The translations under genes were made by a program, and so were the position numbers. The notes below the pieces were generated by a model. The model searched no databases. It had not been told where the DNA came from and was given only the letters and a program-made list of their open reading frames with translations. Of a stretch of 64,000 bases of DNA, positions 1-8,105 are shown piece by piece. Origin of the DNA: an uncultured Muribaculaceae bacterium (GTDB lineage: Bacteria; Bacteroidota; Bacteroidia; Bacteroidales; Muribaculaceae); NCBI GenBank assembly GCA_934661195.1, contig CAKUJD010000002.1:310001-374000 (forward strand), given 5' to 3'. Numbering within the stretch: the stretch's first letter is position 1; each line of letters begins with the position of its first letter.

Positions 1-1
1 G

Positions 2-295
2 CGCAAGCCGGTGGTGGCCATGATGGGCCTCGCGTTCAAGCCCAACATCGACGACCTGCGAGAGTCTCCGGCCGTGAAGATCACAGAAGACGTGGTGGCT
101 GACAGCCACGGTGCCTCTGTGCTTGTGGTAGAGCCCAATGTGGCCGATCACAATGAATTTAAGCTCACCGACTACAACGAGGCCTACAAGCAGGCCGACA
201 TTGTGGCAATGCTCACCGCCCACTCGCAGTTTAAGTCGCTGCCCTACGATGAGGGCAAGGTGATTCTTGACTTCTGCGGCATCTATAAAAAGTAG
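2..295 (+). CDS. wecC: UDP-N-acetyl-D-mannosamine dehydrogenase, C-terminal fragment (gene begins before the window)
   Basis: Only the last ~97 residues are present; the reading frame is open to the window edge, so the 5' part lies upstream. The fragment carries the motif GLAFKPNIDDLRESPA, typical of the substrate-binding C-terminal domain of UDP-glucose/GDP-mannose dehydrogenases and matching the WecC type that oxidises UDP-ManNAc to UDP-ManNAcA. It ends in a Rossmann-like segment (VLVVEPNV, ADIVAMLTAH, VILDFCGIY), as full-length family members do. It would supply an acidic sugar nucleotide to the glycosyltransferases that follow on the same strand. The next start codon is 19 bases after the stop, which suggests one operon. 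The exact sugar is inferred from family similarity. Confidence 0.85.
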   Translation, partial: RKPVVAMMGLAFKPNIDDLRESPAVKITEDVVADSHGASVLVVEPNVADHNEFKLTDYNEAYKQADIVAMLTAHSQFKSLPYDEGKVILDFCGIYKK

Positions 296-314
296 GTCAT
301 AACCACGGGCAGCG

Positions 315-1472
315 GTGATACTCAGCATTCTGGTATACACATTAACCGGGCTCTCCCTGTTTGGCCTTGGCTGGCACGCGTCAGAGCGCGATGCTAAAAG
401 CCGCTTGCAGGGCGGGAATGGCACTTCATTTCTCAGTTGGGAGATAGTGCTGTCGGTGTTGCTGTTTGCCGTAGTGGCCGGGGCGCGCTACAACACGGGG
501 TTCGACTATGCAATGTATCTGCGCGAGTATGGCTATATGCAATCCACAGGCCACTTCAACCGCTGCGACTTTGAGCCAGGTTTTGAACTTGTCAGCAGGG
601 GCTTTGCTGCACTCAACGTGCATTATTTCTTCTACTTCGCCTTTTGGGGCGCACTGCAGATAGGCCTGGTTTACCTTGGTCTTAACGACCGCAAATTCCT
701 GCTGCCGTGGGTTGGACTCAATATAATGCTGGGCACCAGCTTCATAAGCTGGATGAACTTGATGCGGCAATATGTGGTGGTGTGTGCCTTTGTGCCGATG
801 GCGCTGCTCATAAGGCAGCGCAAGTGGCTTGCCTATTTTGCATGCGTGGCACTGCTGTGCACCATTCACAAGTCGGCTTTGTTCCTTGTGCCGCTATATG
901 CCTTTGGCTACTTCACAATTAAGGTGAACGACGGCAAGGTGCCGTTGCTGATATTGCTGCTATGCGTAATTGTGGGCCTCAATCCCGTGTGGCTGTCGCT
1001 GTTTCATAACTTTGGCGACGCATTGGCGCTAATAGGTTATGGCAAGTATGCCGGCCTAATGGAGGATATGGCATGCGGAGGAGCGCAAATCATGAGCTGG
1101 GGTCCCAACAGAATCTCGATTCTGCTGATGGAGGCGGTGCTTGTGTGGTATTACAGTCGCGTGAGGGAGCACTTCAGTTCCGACGCCATGCTGCCGCTAT
1201 ACTTCTCGCTGGCTTTTGTGGGCATTTGCCTCGAGAATCTGCTTATCAACACCAATGGCGTGGTGCTGCGTACGGTGCAGTTTATGCTGGTGTTTGTGGT
1301 GCTGCTCAATGCCTACACGCTTGAATACTTCCGCCAAACCAGACGCTGGTGGCATTTTGCAGTGTTCGCACTGCTCATTTTCAACTATGTGTATGTGGTG
1401 ATATTCAAGGCTGTGTATATGCCCAGCAAAGTGATCGTTCCATCGCTTTATAACTTGTTTTTTCGAAATTGA
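315..1472 (+). CDS. EpsG-family polysaccharide polymerase-like membrane protein
   Basis: A 385-residue multi-pass membrane protein with about ten hydrophobic segments. Near the N-terminus it has the EpsG-family signature region (residues ~58-75, VVAGARYNTGFDYAMYLREY-like), where an R-Y-N-x-G-x-D-Y pattern precedes the periplasmic loop. EpsG proteins are thought to polymerise or help elongate exopolysaccharide repeat units. The start is a GTG at 315; no ATG nearby gives a better N-terminus. It lies 19 bases after the dehydrogenase and 7 bases before the GT2 gene, so it is read in the same operon. The cluster also has another large membrane protein (2469-3818), so which of the two is the true Wzy polymerase is open. 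Confidence 0.75.
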   Translation: MILSILVYTLTGLSLFGLGWHASERDAKSRLQGGNGTSFLSWEIVLSVLLFAVVAGARYNTGFDYAMYLREYGYMQSTGHFNRCDFEPGFELVSRGFAALNVHYFFYFAFWGALQIGLVYLGLNDRKFLLPWVGLNIMLGTSFISWMNLMRQYVVVCAFVPMALLIRQRKWLAYFACVALLCTIHKSALFLVPLYAFGYFTIKVNDGKVPLLILLLCVIVGLNPVWLSLFHNFGDALALIGYGKYAGLMEDMACGGAQIMSWGPNRISILLMEAVLVWYYSRVREHFSSDAMLPLYFSLAFVGICLENLLINTNGVVLRTVQFMLVFVVLLNAYTLEYFRQTRRWWHFAVFALLIFNYVYVVIFKAVYMPSKVIVPSLYNLFFRN

Positions 1473-1479
1473 TATAGAT

Positions 1480-2472
1480 ATGTTGGTATCGGTGATCATA
1501 CCGGTTTACAATGCCGAGAGCTATATAGCGCGATGCGTTACATCGGTGCTCGATCAGTCGTATGCCAACTTGGAAGTGATTCTGGTGGACGATTGCAGTA
1601 CCGACTCAACCTTGAGCGTGCTCCGAGGTGTGCTTGACGAGCGCAACGACAGTCGCGTTAGGATTATTTGTCACGAGCGCAACCAAGGCAGCGCTGCCAC
1701 AAGGACCACTGGAATCAAAGCTGCACATGGCGATTATATGGTGCATGTGGATAGCGATGATTGGGTTGAACGCGACTTTGTGGCCAAAATGGTAAAGAAA
1801 GCCATAGTAAGCAATGCCGATATTGTGGTGTGTGAGTACTGCTATGAATATGCCTGTCATAGTGAAAGATGTCATATATATGAGTCAACGGACAACAATG
1901 TGTTTCTGGCACGGGTGTTGAGTGGCGATTTGCATGCCTCATTGTGGAACAAGCTTATTCGTAGCAATATCATATTTAAGCACAATTTAACACCTCTTCC
2001 GGGGACAAACATCCTTGACGATAAGTCAATGTTGTATAAAGTGGCATACTATGCAAATAGCATTGCCTATGTTCACGATTCCCTATATCACTACAACCGC
2101 TGCAATGATGCGTCATACACTTCCGATAGTCAGAATTTGCATGAAACCGTTTTGAAGAATGCAGAATCTTACCTGCAAGTCCTTGCAGACATGTCTCAGT
2201 TCTTCAGTGTGAGGTATGTGCCGCCAGTTGTTCTTAGAGCCTTGGTGCAATTCCGCATATTCATACTGTCTCTGATCCTGGTTAACGGCTCAATCGCTAT
2301 TGTAAAGTCACGAAAAGAACTGTTTTGTGGAATCGGGTGGAAAGATGTTTTTGCTTCGTCGGTAGCTGTGCACTATAAGATAGCCGCATTGTTTTATCTT
2401 TGTAAAATGTGGCCAGCTATTGGTCTGCTGTCATCAGCCATAAGGCACACAAAAAAGATTAGGTCTATATGA
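1480..2472 (+). CDS. Glycosyltransferase family 2
   Basis: 330 residues. The N-terminal ~110 residues are a classic GT-A domain: SVIIPVYNAESYIARCVTSV, then ILVDDCSTDST (nucleotide-binding Asp residues), NQGSAATRTTGI and the metal-binding DSDD at about residue 90. It should transfer a sugar from a nucleotide donor to the growing lipid-linked repeat unit on the cytoplasmic face. The hydrophobic C-terminal ~80 residues may anchor it to the membrane. Its stop overlaps the next start as ATGA, implying translational coupling. From about base 1850 the DNA is visibly more AT-rich than the rest of the operon, continuing through the following gene; this is typical of exchanged capsule or O-antigen cassettes. 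Donor and linkage cannot be read from sequence. Confidence 0.9.
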   Translation: MLVSVIIPVYNAESYIARCVTSVLDQSYANLEVILVDDCSTDSTLSVLRGVLDERNDSRVRIICHERNQGSAATRTTGIKAAHGDYMVHVDSDDWVERDFVAKMVKKAIVSNADIVVCEYCYEYACHSERCHIYESTDNNVFLARVLSGDLHASLWNKLIRSNIIFKHNLTPLPGTNILDDKSMLYKVAYYANSIAYVHDSLYHYNRCNDASYTSDSQNLHETVLKNAESYLQVLADMSQFFSVRYVPPVVLRALVQFRIFILSLILVNGSIAIVKSRKELFCGIGWKDVFASSVAVHYKIAALFYLCKMWPAIGLLSSAIRHTKKIRSI

Positions 2473-3818
2473 ATATAAATGTTTTAGATAAGTGGTTGAA
2501 TCGCTCTTTTTTCGGATACGCTATAATTGTGTATCTGATACTGCTTGCGGTATTGTCATTTATGAAGGCTGATAAAGTTCCTGACGACTCTTTGGTTGCA
2601 TGTCAAGTAATTGGCTTGTCTCTTGTCTTTATTAGCTCAAGGTTCTACTCCTATCGTTCAATTTGGACTACTATTGTAGTAGTGTTTTTCTTTCAGTTGG
2701 TTGCAGGTTACGGCCTTAGAATATTCAATATTGAATTTTATGGCGACCCGTTAGGCCTTAACCCTATTGATGCTGGTGACTACAATAGAAATGGAATGCA
2801 CACAGACCTTTCCATAGTGCAATTCTGTAAAATGCTTGCCAGCAATAGGTATATGCTTGACGACTATGGGTTTAATATAATAGTCTATTTGTGCTACAAG
2901 TTGTTTACTCCTGACAACGGCATCCATGTGTTAGTGTTTTTCAATGCATTAGCAGTAGCCGTGTCGAGCCTGTTCTTATATAAACTTTCGAGACTGTATT
3001 TCGCCATTGAAGTTTCGATGTTTATTGCCTTCTTGTGGGGAACTGAGTTGTTTGCTGCCTATACGGCTTCGGTTGGCCTAAAGGAGAATTTTATGGTGAT
3101 GTTTATCATCATTAGCATGTATTATCTGTGCAAGCTTAATAGGGGGGTGAACATTAAAGACACTTTGCTGTTCTTGTTTTTTGCATCGTTTGCCTTGCTG
3201 TTTCGAATGGCAATTTTTTATATGCTAATAGCCTGCTGGTTGTTTCAGTTGTCCCTACGGTTCTCAATAGTACAAAAGCACTTGTATATATATGTGGCTT
3301 TTGTGGTGGTCTTGGCCGTTCTGTATTATATGCAGACTGTTGATCAACTTGCTATAATGAGAGGATACTCCTATGAGATTTTACAGAAATTGGCGAAGAA
3401 TAAGATAGACTTGACTGGGCAATATGCAGTGCTCACAAACTATGTGTCGGCAATGATTGGCCCTATTCCAAATTTGCTGTCTCCTGCGCCCGATAGGTCA
3501 TATCTTACATCATATAGCTTCACGCCGTTTTGCAAGGTGATATATTCGTTCTTTATGCTTTATGGTATTTATCGCGCATTAAAGGACAGAAGTTACTGGC
3601 TTCTACCTATGATTGCCTTTTGGGTTTTGGACACCGTAATGCTAATATTCACCTTTTTCTCCTTGCATGATAGGTATCAATGGCCACATATTCCATTTAC
3701 TATCGTAATAGCGTCTTATGGATTCATAATGTGGAAACGGAATAAGCATTTATTTAATTTTAAGAACGCTTACGCTGTTATGGCGTTATTGCTTGTAATG
3801 GTGTTTAATCTCAGATAG
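2469..3818 (+). CDS. Large multi-pass membrane protein of the polysaccharide cluster (polymerase or GT-C glycosyltransferase-like)
   Basis: 449 residues with about eleven hydrophobic helices and a long N-terminal outside loop containing DAGDYNRNG, an acidic motif in the position where GT-C glycosyltransferases and some Wzy proteins keep acidic residues. I do not recognise a specific family with certainty. Membrane topology, size and location between a GT2 and a GT4 gene fit an O-antigen/capsule polymerase or a polyprenyl-phosphate-sugar-dependent transferase. It overlaps the GT2 stop by four bases and ends three bases before the GT4 start. It is the most AT-rich gene of the operon, with frequent TTT, ATA and TAT codons, unlike its GC-rich downstream neighbours, so recent exchange of this cassette is likely. 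Confidence 0.6.
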   Translation: MNINVLDKWLNRSFFGYAIIVYLILLAVLSFMKADKVPDDSLVACQVIGLSLVFISSRFYSYRSIWTTIVVVFFFQLVAGYGLRIFNIEFYGDPLGLNPIDAGDYNRNGMHTDLSIVQFCKMLASNRYMLDDYGFNIIVYLCYKLFTPDNGIHVLVFFNALAVAVSSLFLYKLSRLYFAIEVSMFIAFLWGTELFAAYTASVGLKENFMVMFIIISMYYLCKLNRGVNIKDTLLFLFFASFALLFRMAIFYMLIACWLFQLSLRFSIVQKHLYIYVAFVVVLAVLYYMQTVDQLAIMRGYSYEILQKLAKNKIDLTGQYAVLTNYVSAMIGPIPNLLSPAPDRSYLTSYSFTPFCKVIYSFFMLYGIYRALKDRSYWLLPMIAFWVLDTVMLIFTFFSLHDRYQWPHIPFTIVIASYGFIMWKRNKHLFNFKNAYAVMALLLVMVFNLR

Positions 3819-3821
3819 CTT

Positions 3822-4889
3822 ATGGCAAAGGAGAGAACAATGGTGCTGACGGTGGGGCCCGACTTCGATCCGCCCAAGGGTGGAATCGCGCAGGTGGTGT
3901 GTAACTACCGCAACGATGTGTTTGGCGGCGATTTCCTCTTCATCGCCAACTCGTGTGCAGGCAGCAAGGTGCGCAAGGCCTTGTGTGCGCTGCTTGCGGT
4001 GCTGAAAATGGTGTGGGTGCTTGCAGTGAACCGGCGAATACGGGTTGTCCACATCCACACTGCGTCATACACCAGCTTCATGCGCTCGTGCCTGTATATG
4101 CACATTGCAAAGGCAATGGGCCGCAAGGTGATGATGCACGTGCACGGCGGCGCATTCCGCGACTATTACAGCGAAAATCGGAGCTGTGTGACCCACCAGC
4201 TGCGGCAGTGCGACTGCGTAGTGGTGTTGTCGGACTACTGGAAGCGATTCATGACTCAGAAGGTGGGCGTGGACCGCGTGGAGGTGGTCAACAACATAAT
4301 TCCTAAACCCGAATTCAGCGCAGAACCGTGCATTGACGACGGAAAGATGCACGCAATGTTCATGGGTCTGCTGATACGCGACAAGGGAATTTATGACCTG
4401 ATAGAGGCTGTCGCAAGCATCAAGGATAAATTGGCAGGGCGCTTTGTGCTGCACGTGTGCGGCACAGGCGAAACTGAGGCTGTGAAGGAGCGCATCAGCG
4501 CGCTGGGCATCAACGATATTGTAAGTCTCGAAGGCTGGGTGAGCGGCCAGGCCAAAACGCGGCTCATGAACCTATGCCAACTGTTTGTGCTGCCGTCATA
4601 CATCGAGGGTCTGCCATTGTCGATACTCGAGGCCATGTCATACAAAATGTGCATTATTGCCACAAGCGTCGGCTCAATTCCCGAATTGCTGACCGGAGCC
4701 AGGTTTGGCGAAACCATAAAGCCTGGCGACACTGGCGCTCTGGCCGCGGCTGTAGCCAAGTATGCGGGCATGCCAGCCGGTGAGCTGCAGGCAAGGGCAG
4801 AGGCGGGCTATGAGGCGAGTCGCTGCTATTGGCCCGATGCGGTGCGAGGGCGTCTTGAGCAAATCTATAAAAACTTAATCTCGGAATGA
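3822..4889 (+). CDS. Glycosyltransferase family 4 (GT-B fold)
   Basis: 355 residues. The N-terminal domain has the acceptor-side motif PKGGIAQVV at residues ~15-23, and VHIHTASYTSF. The C-terminal GT1 domain has MFMGLLIRDKGI, the HVCGTGE loop, LEGWVSG, and the donor-binding E-x7-E type motif in IEGLPLSILEAMSY. It is a retaining, cytoplasmic or membrane-associated transferase adding a sugar to the lipid-linked intermediate. The following ATP-grasp gene starts inside its stop (ATGA overlap at 4886), so the two are coupled. GC content returns to the high level of the chromosome here, in contrast to the two preceding genes. Confidence 0.9.
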   Translation: MAKERTMVLTVGPDFDPPKGGIAQVVCNYRNDVFGGDFLFIANSCAGSKVRKALCALLAVLKMVWVLAVNRRIRVVHIHTASYTSFMRSCLYMHIAKAMGRKVMMHVHGGAFRDYYSENRSCVTHQLRQCDCVVVLSDYWKRFMTQKVGVDRVEVVNNIIPKPEFSAEPCIDDGKMHAMFMGLLIRDKGIYDLIEAVASIKDKLAGRFVLHVCGTGETEAVKERISALGINDIVSLEGWVSGQAKTRLMNLCQLFVLPSYIEGLPLSILEAMSYKMCIIATSVGSIPELLTGARFGETIKPGDTGALAAAVAKYAGMPAGELQARAEAGYEASRCYWPDAVRGRLEQIYKNLISE

Positions 4890-5791
4890 AAGAAATTGTT
4901 TACAAGCTGCTGAATCCGTTCCACTTAATTCTGGGGCATAACCAAGAACTGATAATGACTTTGCGCTACAAAAAGAAGATGGGCCGCAAGCTTGACCTTG
5001 ACCATCCCACACTGTTTCACGACAAAATATTGTGGATGGAGTTCCGCACCGACACCTCGCTCTGGACTGAATTGGCCGACAAATACCGCGTGCGCCGCTT
5101 TGTGGCCGAGCGTGTTGGCGAGGATGTGCTGAACGAACTGTATGCAGTGTATGGCAGCGTTGAGGAGATTGACTACAGCCAGCTGCCGCAGTCGTTCGTG
5201 CTGAAGACCAACAACGGTTGCGCCTCGCACATAATTGTGCGCGACAAGGCCACGGCCAATCTTGCCGAGATTAACCGCAAGATGCGGTATTTTTTGAATC
5301 TGCACTTTGGTGAACTCACGGGACAACCGCACTACACTGGTATTAAGCCGCTTATAATAGCCGAGAAACTTATGGTGCAAGATGGCGACAGCTCGCTTCC
5401 GCTCAACGACTATAAGTTTAACTGCTTTAATGGCAAGCCGGTGTGCTGCCACGCATTCACCAACCGCCAGCTCTACACCCACAACGTGTCGGAAATGATC
5501 TACGACATGGACTGGAATGCGCATCCCGAGTATTACGACCAGTTGAATGCAGGCCTGCACCTGTCGGACGGCAAGCAAAAGAAACCCGCCTGCTTCGACG
5601 AAATGAAGCGGATTGCGGCAAAACTGTCGCAAGGGTTTCCGTTTGTGCGTGTCGACTTGTATGACATCGACGGCCGTCCAGTGTTTGGTGAAATGACGTT
5701 CACGCCCGGCCTCGACACCTATTATACGCTTGAGTTTCAGCGCAGGTTGGGCGATAAGATCGACCTGTCGCTGTGCAATCCTAAAAAATAA
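4886..5791 (+). CDS. TupA-like ATP-grasp protein
   Basis: 301 residues matching the TupA-like ATP-grasp family often found in capsule and teichuronopeptide clusters. Visible features are the N-terminal FHDKILWMEFR segment, ADKYRVRRFV, the nucleotide-binding FVLKTNNGCASHIIV (residues ~105-119), IIAEKLMVQ, and a C-terminal V-R-V-D-L-Y ... FGEMTFTPG block that holds the magnesium-binding acidic residue. ATP-grasp enzymes join a carboxylate to an amine or thiol, so it may add an amino acid or similar group to a uronic acid; with a UDP-ManNAcA dehydrogenase upstream, an amide-modified aminouronic acid is a reasonable guess. Some databases label this family as glycosyltransferase; the ATP-grasp features argue against that. 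Confidence 0.8.
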   Translation: MKEIVYKLLNPFHLILGHNQELIMTLRYKKKMGRKLDLDHPTLFHDKILWMEFRTDTSLWTELADKYRVRRFVAERVGEDVLNELYAVYGSVEEIDYSQLPQSFVLKTNNGCASHIIVRDKATANLAEINRKMRYFLNLHFGELTGQPHYTGIKPLIIAEKLMVQDGDSSLPLNDYKFNCFNGKPVCCHAFTNRQLYTHNVSEMIYDMDWNAHPEYYDQLNAGLHLSDGKQKKPACFDEMKRIAAKLSQGFPFVRVDLYDIDGRPVFGEMTFTPGLDTYYTLEFQRRLGDKIDLSLCNPKK

Positions 5792-5801
5792 TCACTGCCA
5801 C

Positions 5802-6500
5802 ATGGAAAAAATCAGTTTGAGAGGGGTTGAATTGTTCCCGTTCACGTCCTGCGACGACGCCATTGACTACATCGATGTCCACAAGGGCATTCTTGTGGCC
5901 GTGAATGCCGAAAAGGTGCTTAGTGCGGCCACTCTGAAGGATGTAATAAACAGTAATGTGGGGTATTGCGACGGCGCCGGTGTGCAATTGGCCCTGCGGC
6001 GCAACCACGGCCAGCCCAACGCCAGCAAAATAGCCGGATGCGAATTGTGGCTTAAGATAATCAGCCGGTTTGCCGGCAAAAAGAGCTTCTATCTGGTGGG
6101 CGGCAAGCAAGAGGTGATAGAAGAGACTGTGGCAAAGCTCAGACGCGAGTTTCCAGACATCAACATTGTGGCCTACCGCAACGGCTACATCAAGTCGACT
6201 CAGGAGCGCGCCGAACTGATAGCCGACATTGAGGCCCAGCGGCCCGACGTGGTGTTTGTGGCCATGGGCTCGCCCAAGCAGGAACTGCTAATGAAGGACA
6301 TGCAGGCGCGCCACAACGCCATTTATCAAGGCCTTGGGGGTAGTTTCGATGTCTATACCGGCCACGTGCTGCGCGCCCCGCGGTGGTGGATTGAGCATAA
6401 TCTGGAGTTTGCCTACCGCCTCATAAAGGAGCCAAAGCGCATCCGCAGGCAGGTGCATTTGCTAAAGTTCGCCTGGTGGCTGCTGACCAAGCAGGTGTGA
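5802..6500 (+). CDS. WecG/TagA/CpsF family glycosyltransferase
   Basis: 232 residues from the ATG at 5802. The open frame extends further upstream but would overlap the ATP-grasp gene, and those extra residues do not look like the family. The family pattern is clear: VAVNAEKV, the YCDGAGVQLALRR active-site segment, LVGGKQEVIE, VVFVAMGSPKQELLM and GGSFDVYTGHVLRAPRWW near the C-terminus. These membrane-associated enzymes transfer ManNAcA or ManNAc from UDP to an undecaprenyl-linked acceptor. That agrees with the UDP-ManNAc dehydrogenase at the start of the window. It is the last gene of the + operon and ends four bases before the stop of the convergent flippase gene. Confidence 0.9.
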   Translation: MEKISLRGVELFPFTSCDDAIDYIDVHKGILVAVNAEKVLSAATLKDVINSNVGYCDGAGVQLALRRNHGQPNASKIAGCELWLKIISRFAGKKSFYLVGGKQEVIEETVAKLRREFPDINIVAYRNGYIKSTQERAELIADIEAQRPDVVFVAMGSPKQELLMKDMQARHNAIYQGLGGSFDVYTGHVLRAPRWWIEHNLEFAYRLIKEPKRIRRQVHLLKFAWWLLTKQV

Positions 6501-6503
6501 TTT

Positions 6504-7955
6504 TCAAGAATTTTTCCGCATAACTCGGCTCATGGCCGAGTTTATTTTTTGTTTCACCTGCCCCTTGAGGAATGCCGGCGCCGATGCTGCGATGGCGGCA
6601 AGCAGCACGATCATTAGTGCGGCATTGGCCCATGTGGGTCCAATGTGGTTAAACACCAATCCGCATGCCGCCATTATGCCAAGCGGAATCAGTGTGGCGG
6701 GATAGAGCTTTAGCCTGCAGTAGCGGCGGGTGTCAACCCAGCGGTAGGCTATGAGCGTGCCATAGGATATGATGGAGGTGGCAATGATGCCATAGATGCC
6801 AAATGCGGGCACCAGCACGTAGTTTAGCGCCACGTTGACCACGGCTGTCAGCACCACCGACGGTATGGCCCGCTTGGTGTCTTTGGCGCACTGGTAGGGC
6901 AGCTCGAAGTAGGCCGCTATGGCATAGCACACCGTGGACACGCCCAGCGGATACACATAGCTGATGCCTCCCTGATATTCGGGTCCCACAAGCCAGTGGT
7001 AGCACATTTTCACCATAAAGGTGTAGGCTATGAGCAGCGCCACCAGCACAAACACGTAGCCGTTGAGTATCTTTGAGAAAAAGGCGTTGCGGTCGCTGCT
7101 TTCATACTGCACTATGGCCGTCTCCTGCCACGTTTGGTAGAATATCACCGATAGCGTCTGTATTATGCTTGAAAAGCGCAGCACCACGGCATACACACCA
7201 TTGGTGTGCAGGTCGAGAAAGTGCATTATAAAGAAGCGGTCGCTGCTGGTGGTGAGCCACCAGCACAGTGTGACGGGCAGCAGCGGCAGCGAGTAGCGCA
7301 GCATGTCGCGCCCCAGTCCTGCAATGGGGCCACTATGGCGCAGATAGCGCGACACTATGTGCGTCCGCATCTCGACATATGCGGTTGAGATCACGCGGGC
7401 GGCAATATTGGCAATGAATATGCCCTCAACGCCCATGCCCAGCGCAGCCACCAGCAGCAGGCTCAGCGCCATTATGCCAAACGACTGGATGATGCCGTTG
7501 GCCACAAACACGCCGGTGTTGCCCAGGCCGCGTGCCGTCTGCGCCGACACCTCGTTGGCCGACATCACCAGCAGCAGCGCCACAGTGTAGGCCAAATAGG
7601 GCACTGGGTGGATCAACGCCACAGCTATGGCCACCGCAATTGCGGCGATGGTCGACGTCAGCATTGCGCGGAAAGCGAACGAAATTATGGCCGACTTGCG
7701 GCCCTCGTTGGTGGTGCCGAGCAGAAACCTGAATACGCCGTCGCGCATTTGCAGCGTAACCACTGGAATTAGCAGGAAGCACAGCGTGAGACACACGTCG
7801 TAGTAGCCGTAGTCGGCAGGCTTGTCGACGAAGTAGGTGTAGAGCGGCACCATCAGGAATGTGATGAGCTTCGAGCCCAAATTGCCAATGGCATAGATGC
7901 CGAAATCCTTAAGGAATTTCGATGCTCGGCTCGTGTTGCTGTTCTCCTGTCTCAA
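6504..7955 (-). CDS. Oligosaccharide flippase family protein (Wzx/MatE-like)
   Basis: 483 residues with about 12-14 transmembrane helices, starting near KFLKDFGIYAIGNLGSKLITFLMVPLYTYF, the usual N-terminus of polysaccharide flippases. Such proteins move undecaprenyl-linked repeat units from the cytoplasmic to the periplasmic leaflet, so this is probably the flippase for the polysaccharide made by the convergent operon. It has its own promoter (TTTG, 20 bases, TACCTTTG at 7985-8016), giving a ~25-base leader before the ATG at 7955. Its last ~45 bases contain, on the other strand, a strong hairpin plus T-run that looks like the terminator of the + operon. It is transcribed alone. Confidence 0.88.
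   Translation of the reverse strand: MRQENSNTSRASKFLKDFGIYAIGNLGSKLITFLMVPLYTYFVDKPADYGYYDVCLTLCFLLIPVVTLQMRDGVFRFLLGTTNEGRKSAIISFAFRAMLTSTIAAIAVAIAVALIHPVPYLAYTVALLLVMSANEVSAQTARGLGNTGVFVANGIIQSFGIMALSLLLVAALGMGVEGIFIANIAARVISTAYVEMRTHIVSRYLRHSGPIAGLGRDMLRYSLPLLPVTLCWWLTTSSDRFFIMHFLDLHTNGVYAVVLRFSSIIQTLSVIFYQTWQETAIVQYESSDRNAFFSKILNGYVFVLVALLIAYTFMVKMCYHWLVGPEYQGGISYVYPLGVSTVCYAIAAYFELPYQCAKDTKRAIPSVVLTAVVNVALNYVLVPAFGIYGIIATSIISYGTLIAYRWVDTRRYCRLKLYPATLIPLGIMAACGLVFNHIGPTWANAALMIVLLAAIAASAPAFLKGQVKQKINSAMSRVMRKNS
6522..6551 (+). terminator. Intrinsic terminator of the polysaccharide operon, inside the flippase gene
   Basis: An 8-bp perfect stem AACTCGGC / GCCGAGTT with a 5-base loop is followed directly by TATTTTTTG on the + strand, 22 bases after the WecG-like stop codon. 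It lies within the coding 3' end of the convergent flippase gene. Bases on the two arms are therefore constrained twice: as codons and as a terminator. Confidence 0.75.
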
Positions 7956-7984
7956 AATTGTGTGAAGTGATTATTTAGCTACTG

Positions 7985-8016
7985 CAAAGGTATCGCAAAA
8001 CGGCCTATTGTCCAAA
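7985..8016 (-). promoter_or_regulatory. Bacteroidetes-type promoter of the flippase gene
   Basis: On the minus strand TTTG (8016-8013) is followed after exactly 20 bases by TACCTTTG (7992-7985), a full match to the Bacteroidetes primary sigma factor consensus. Transcription should start near 7980, about 25 bases before the ATG. Confidence 0.8.
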
Positions 8017-8035
8017 TTCTATTCAGCGAGCGGGC

Positions 8036-8070
8036 AATAAAAAAGCACCAGAGGCCTAAGCCTCTGGTGC
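8036..8070 (-). terminator. Intrinsic terminator downstream of the amidase gene
   Basis: An 11-bp perfect stem (GCACCAGAGGC / GCCTCTGGTGC, 4-base loop, 8045-8070) is followed on the minus strand by TTTTTTATT. It sits 36 bases after the amidase stop. A second small hairpin (GTCGGC / GCCGAT) lies between stop and terminator. Confidence 0.85.
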
Positions 8071-8105
8071 CAGAGTTGAATTTAGTCGGCTAAAGCCGAT
8101 GGGGT

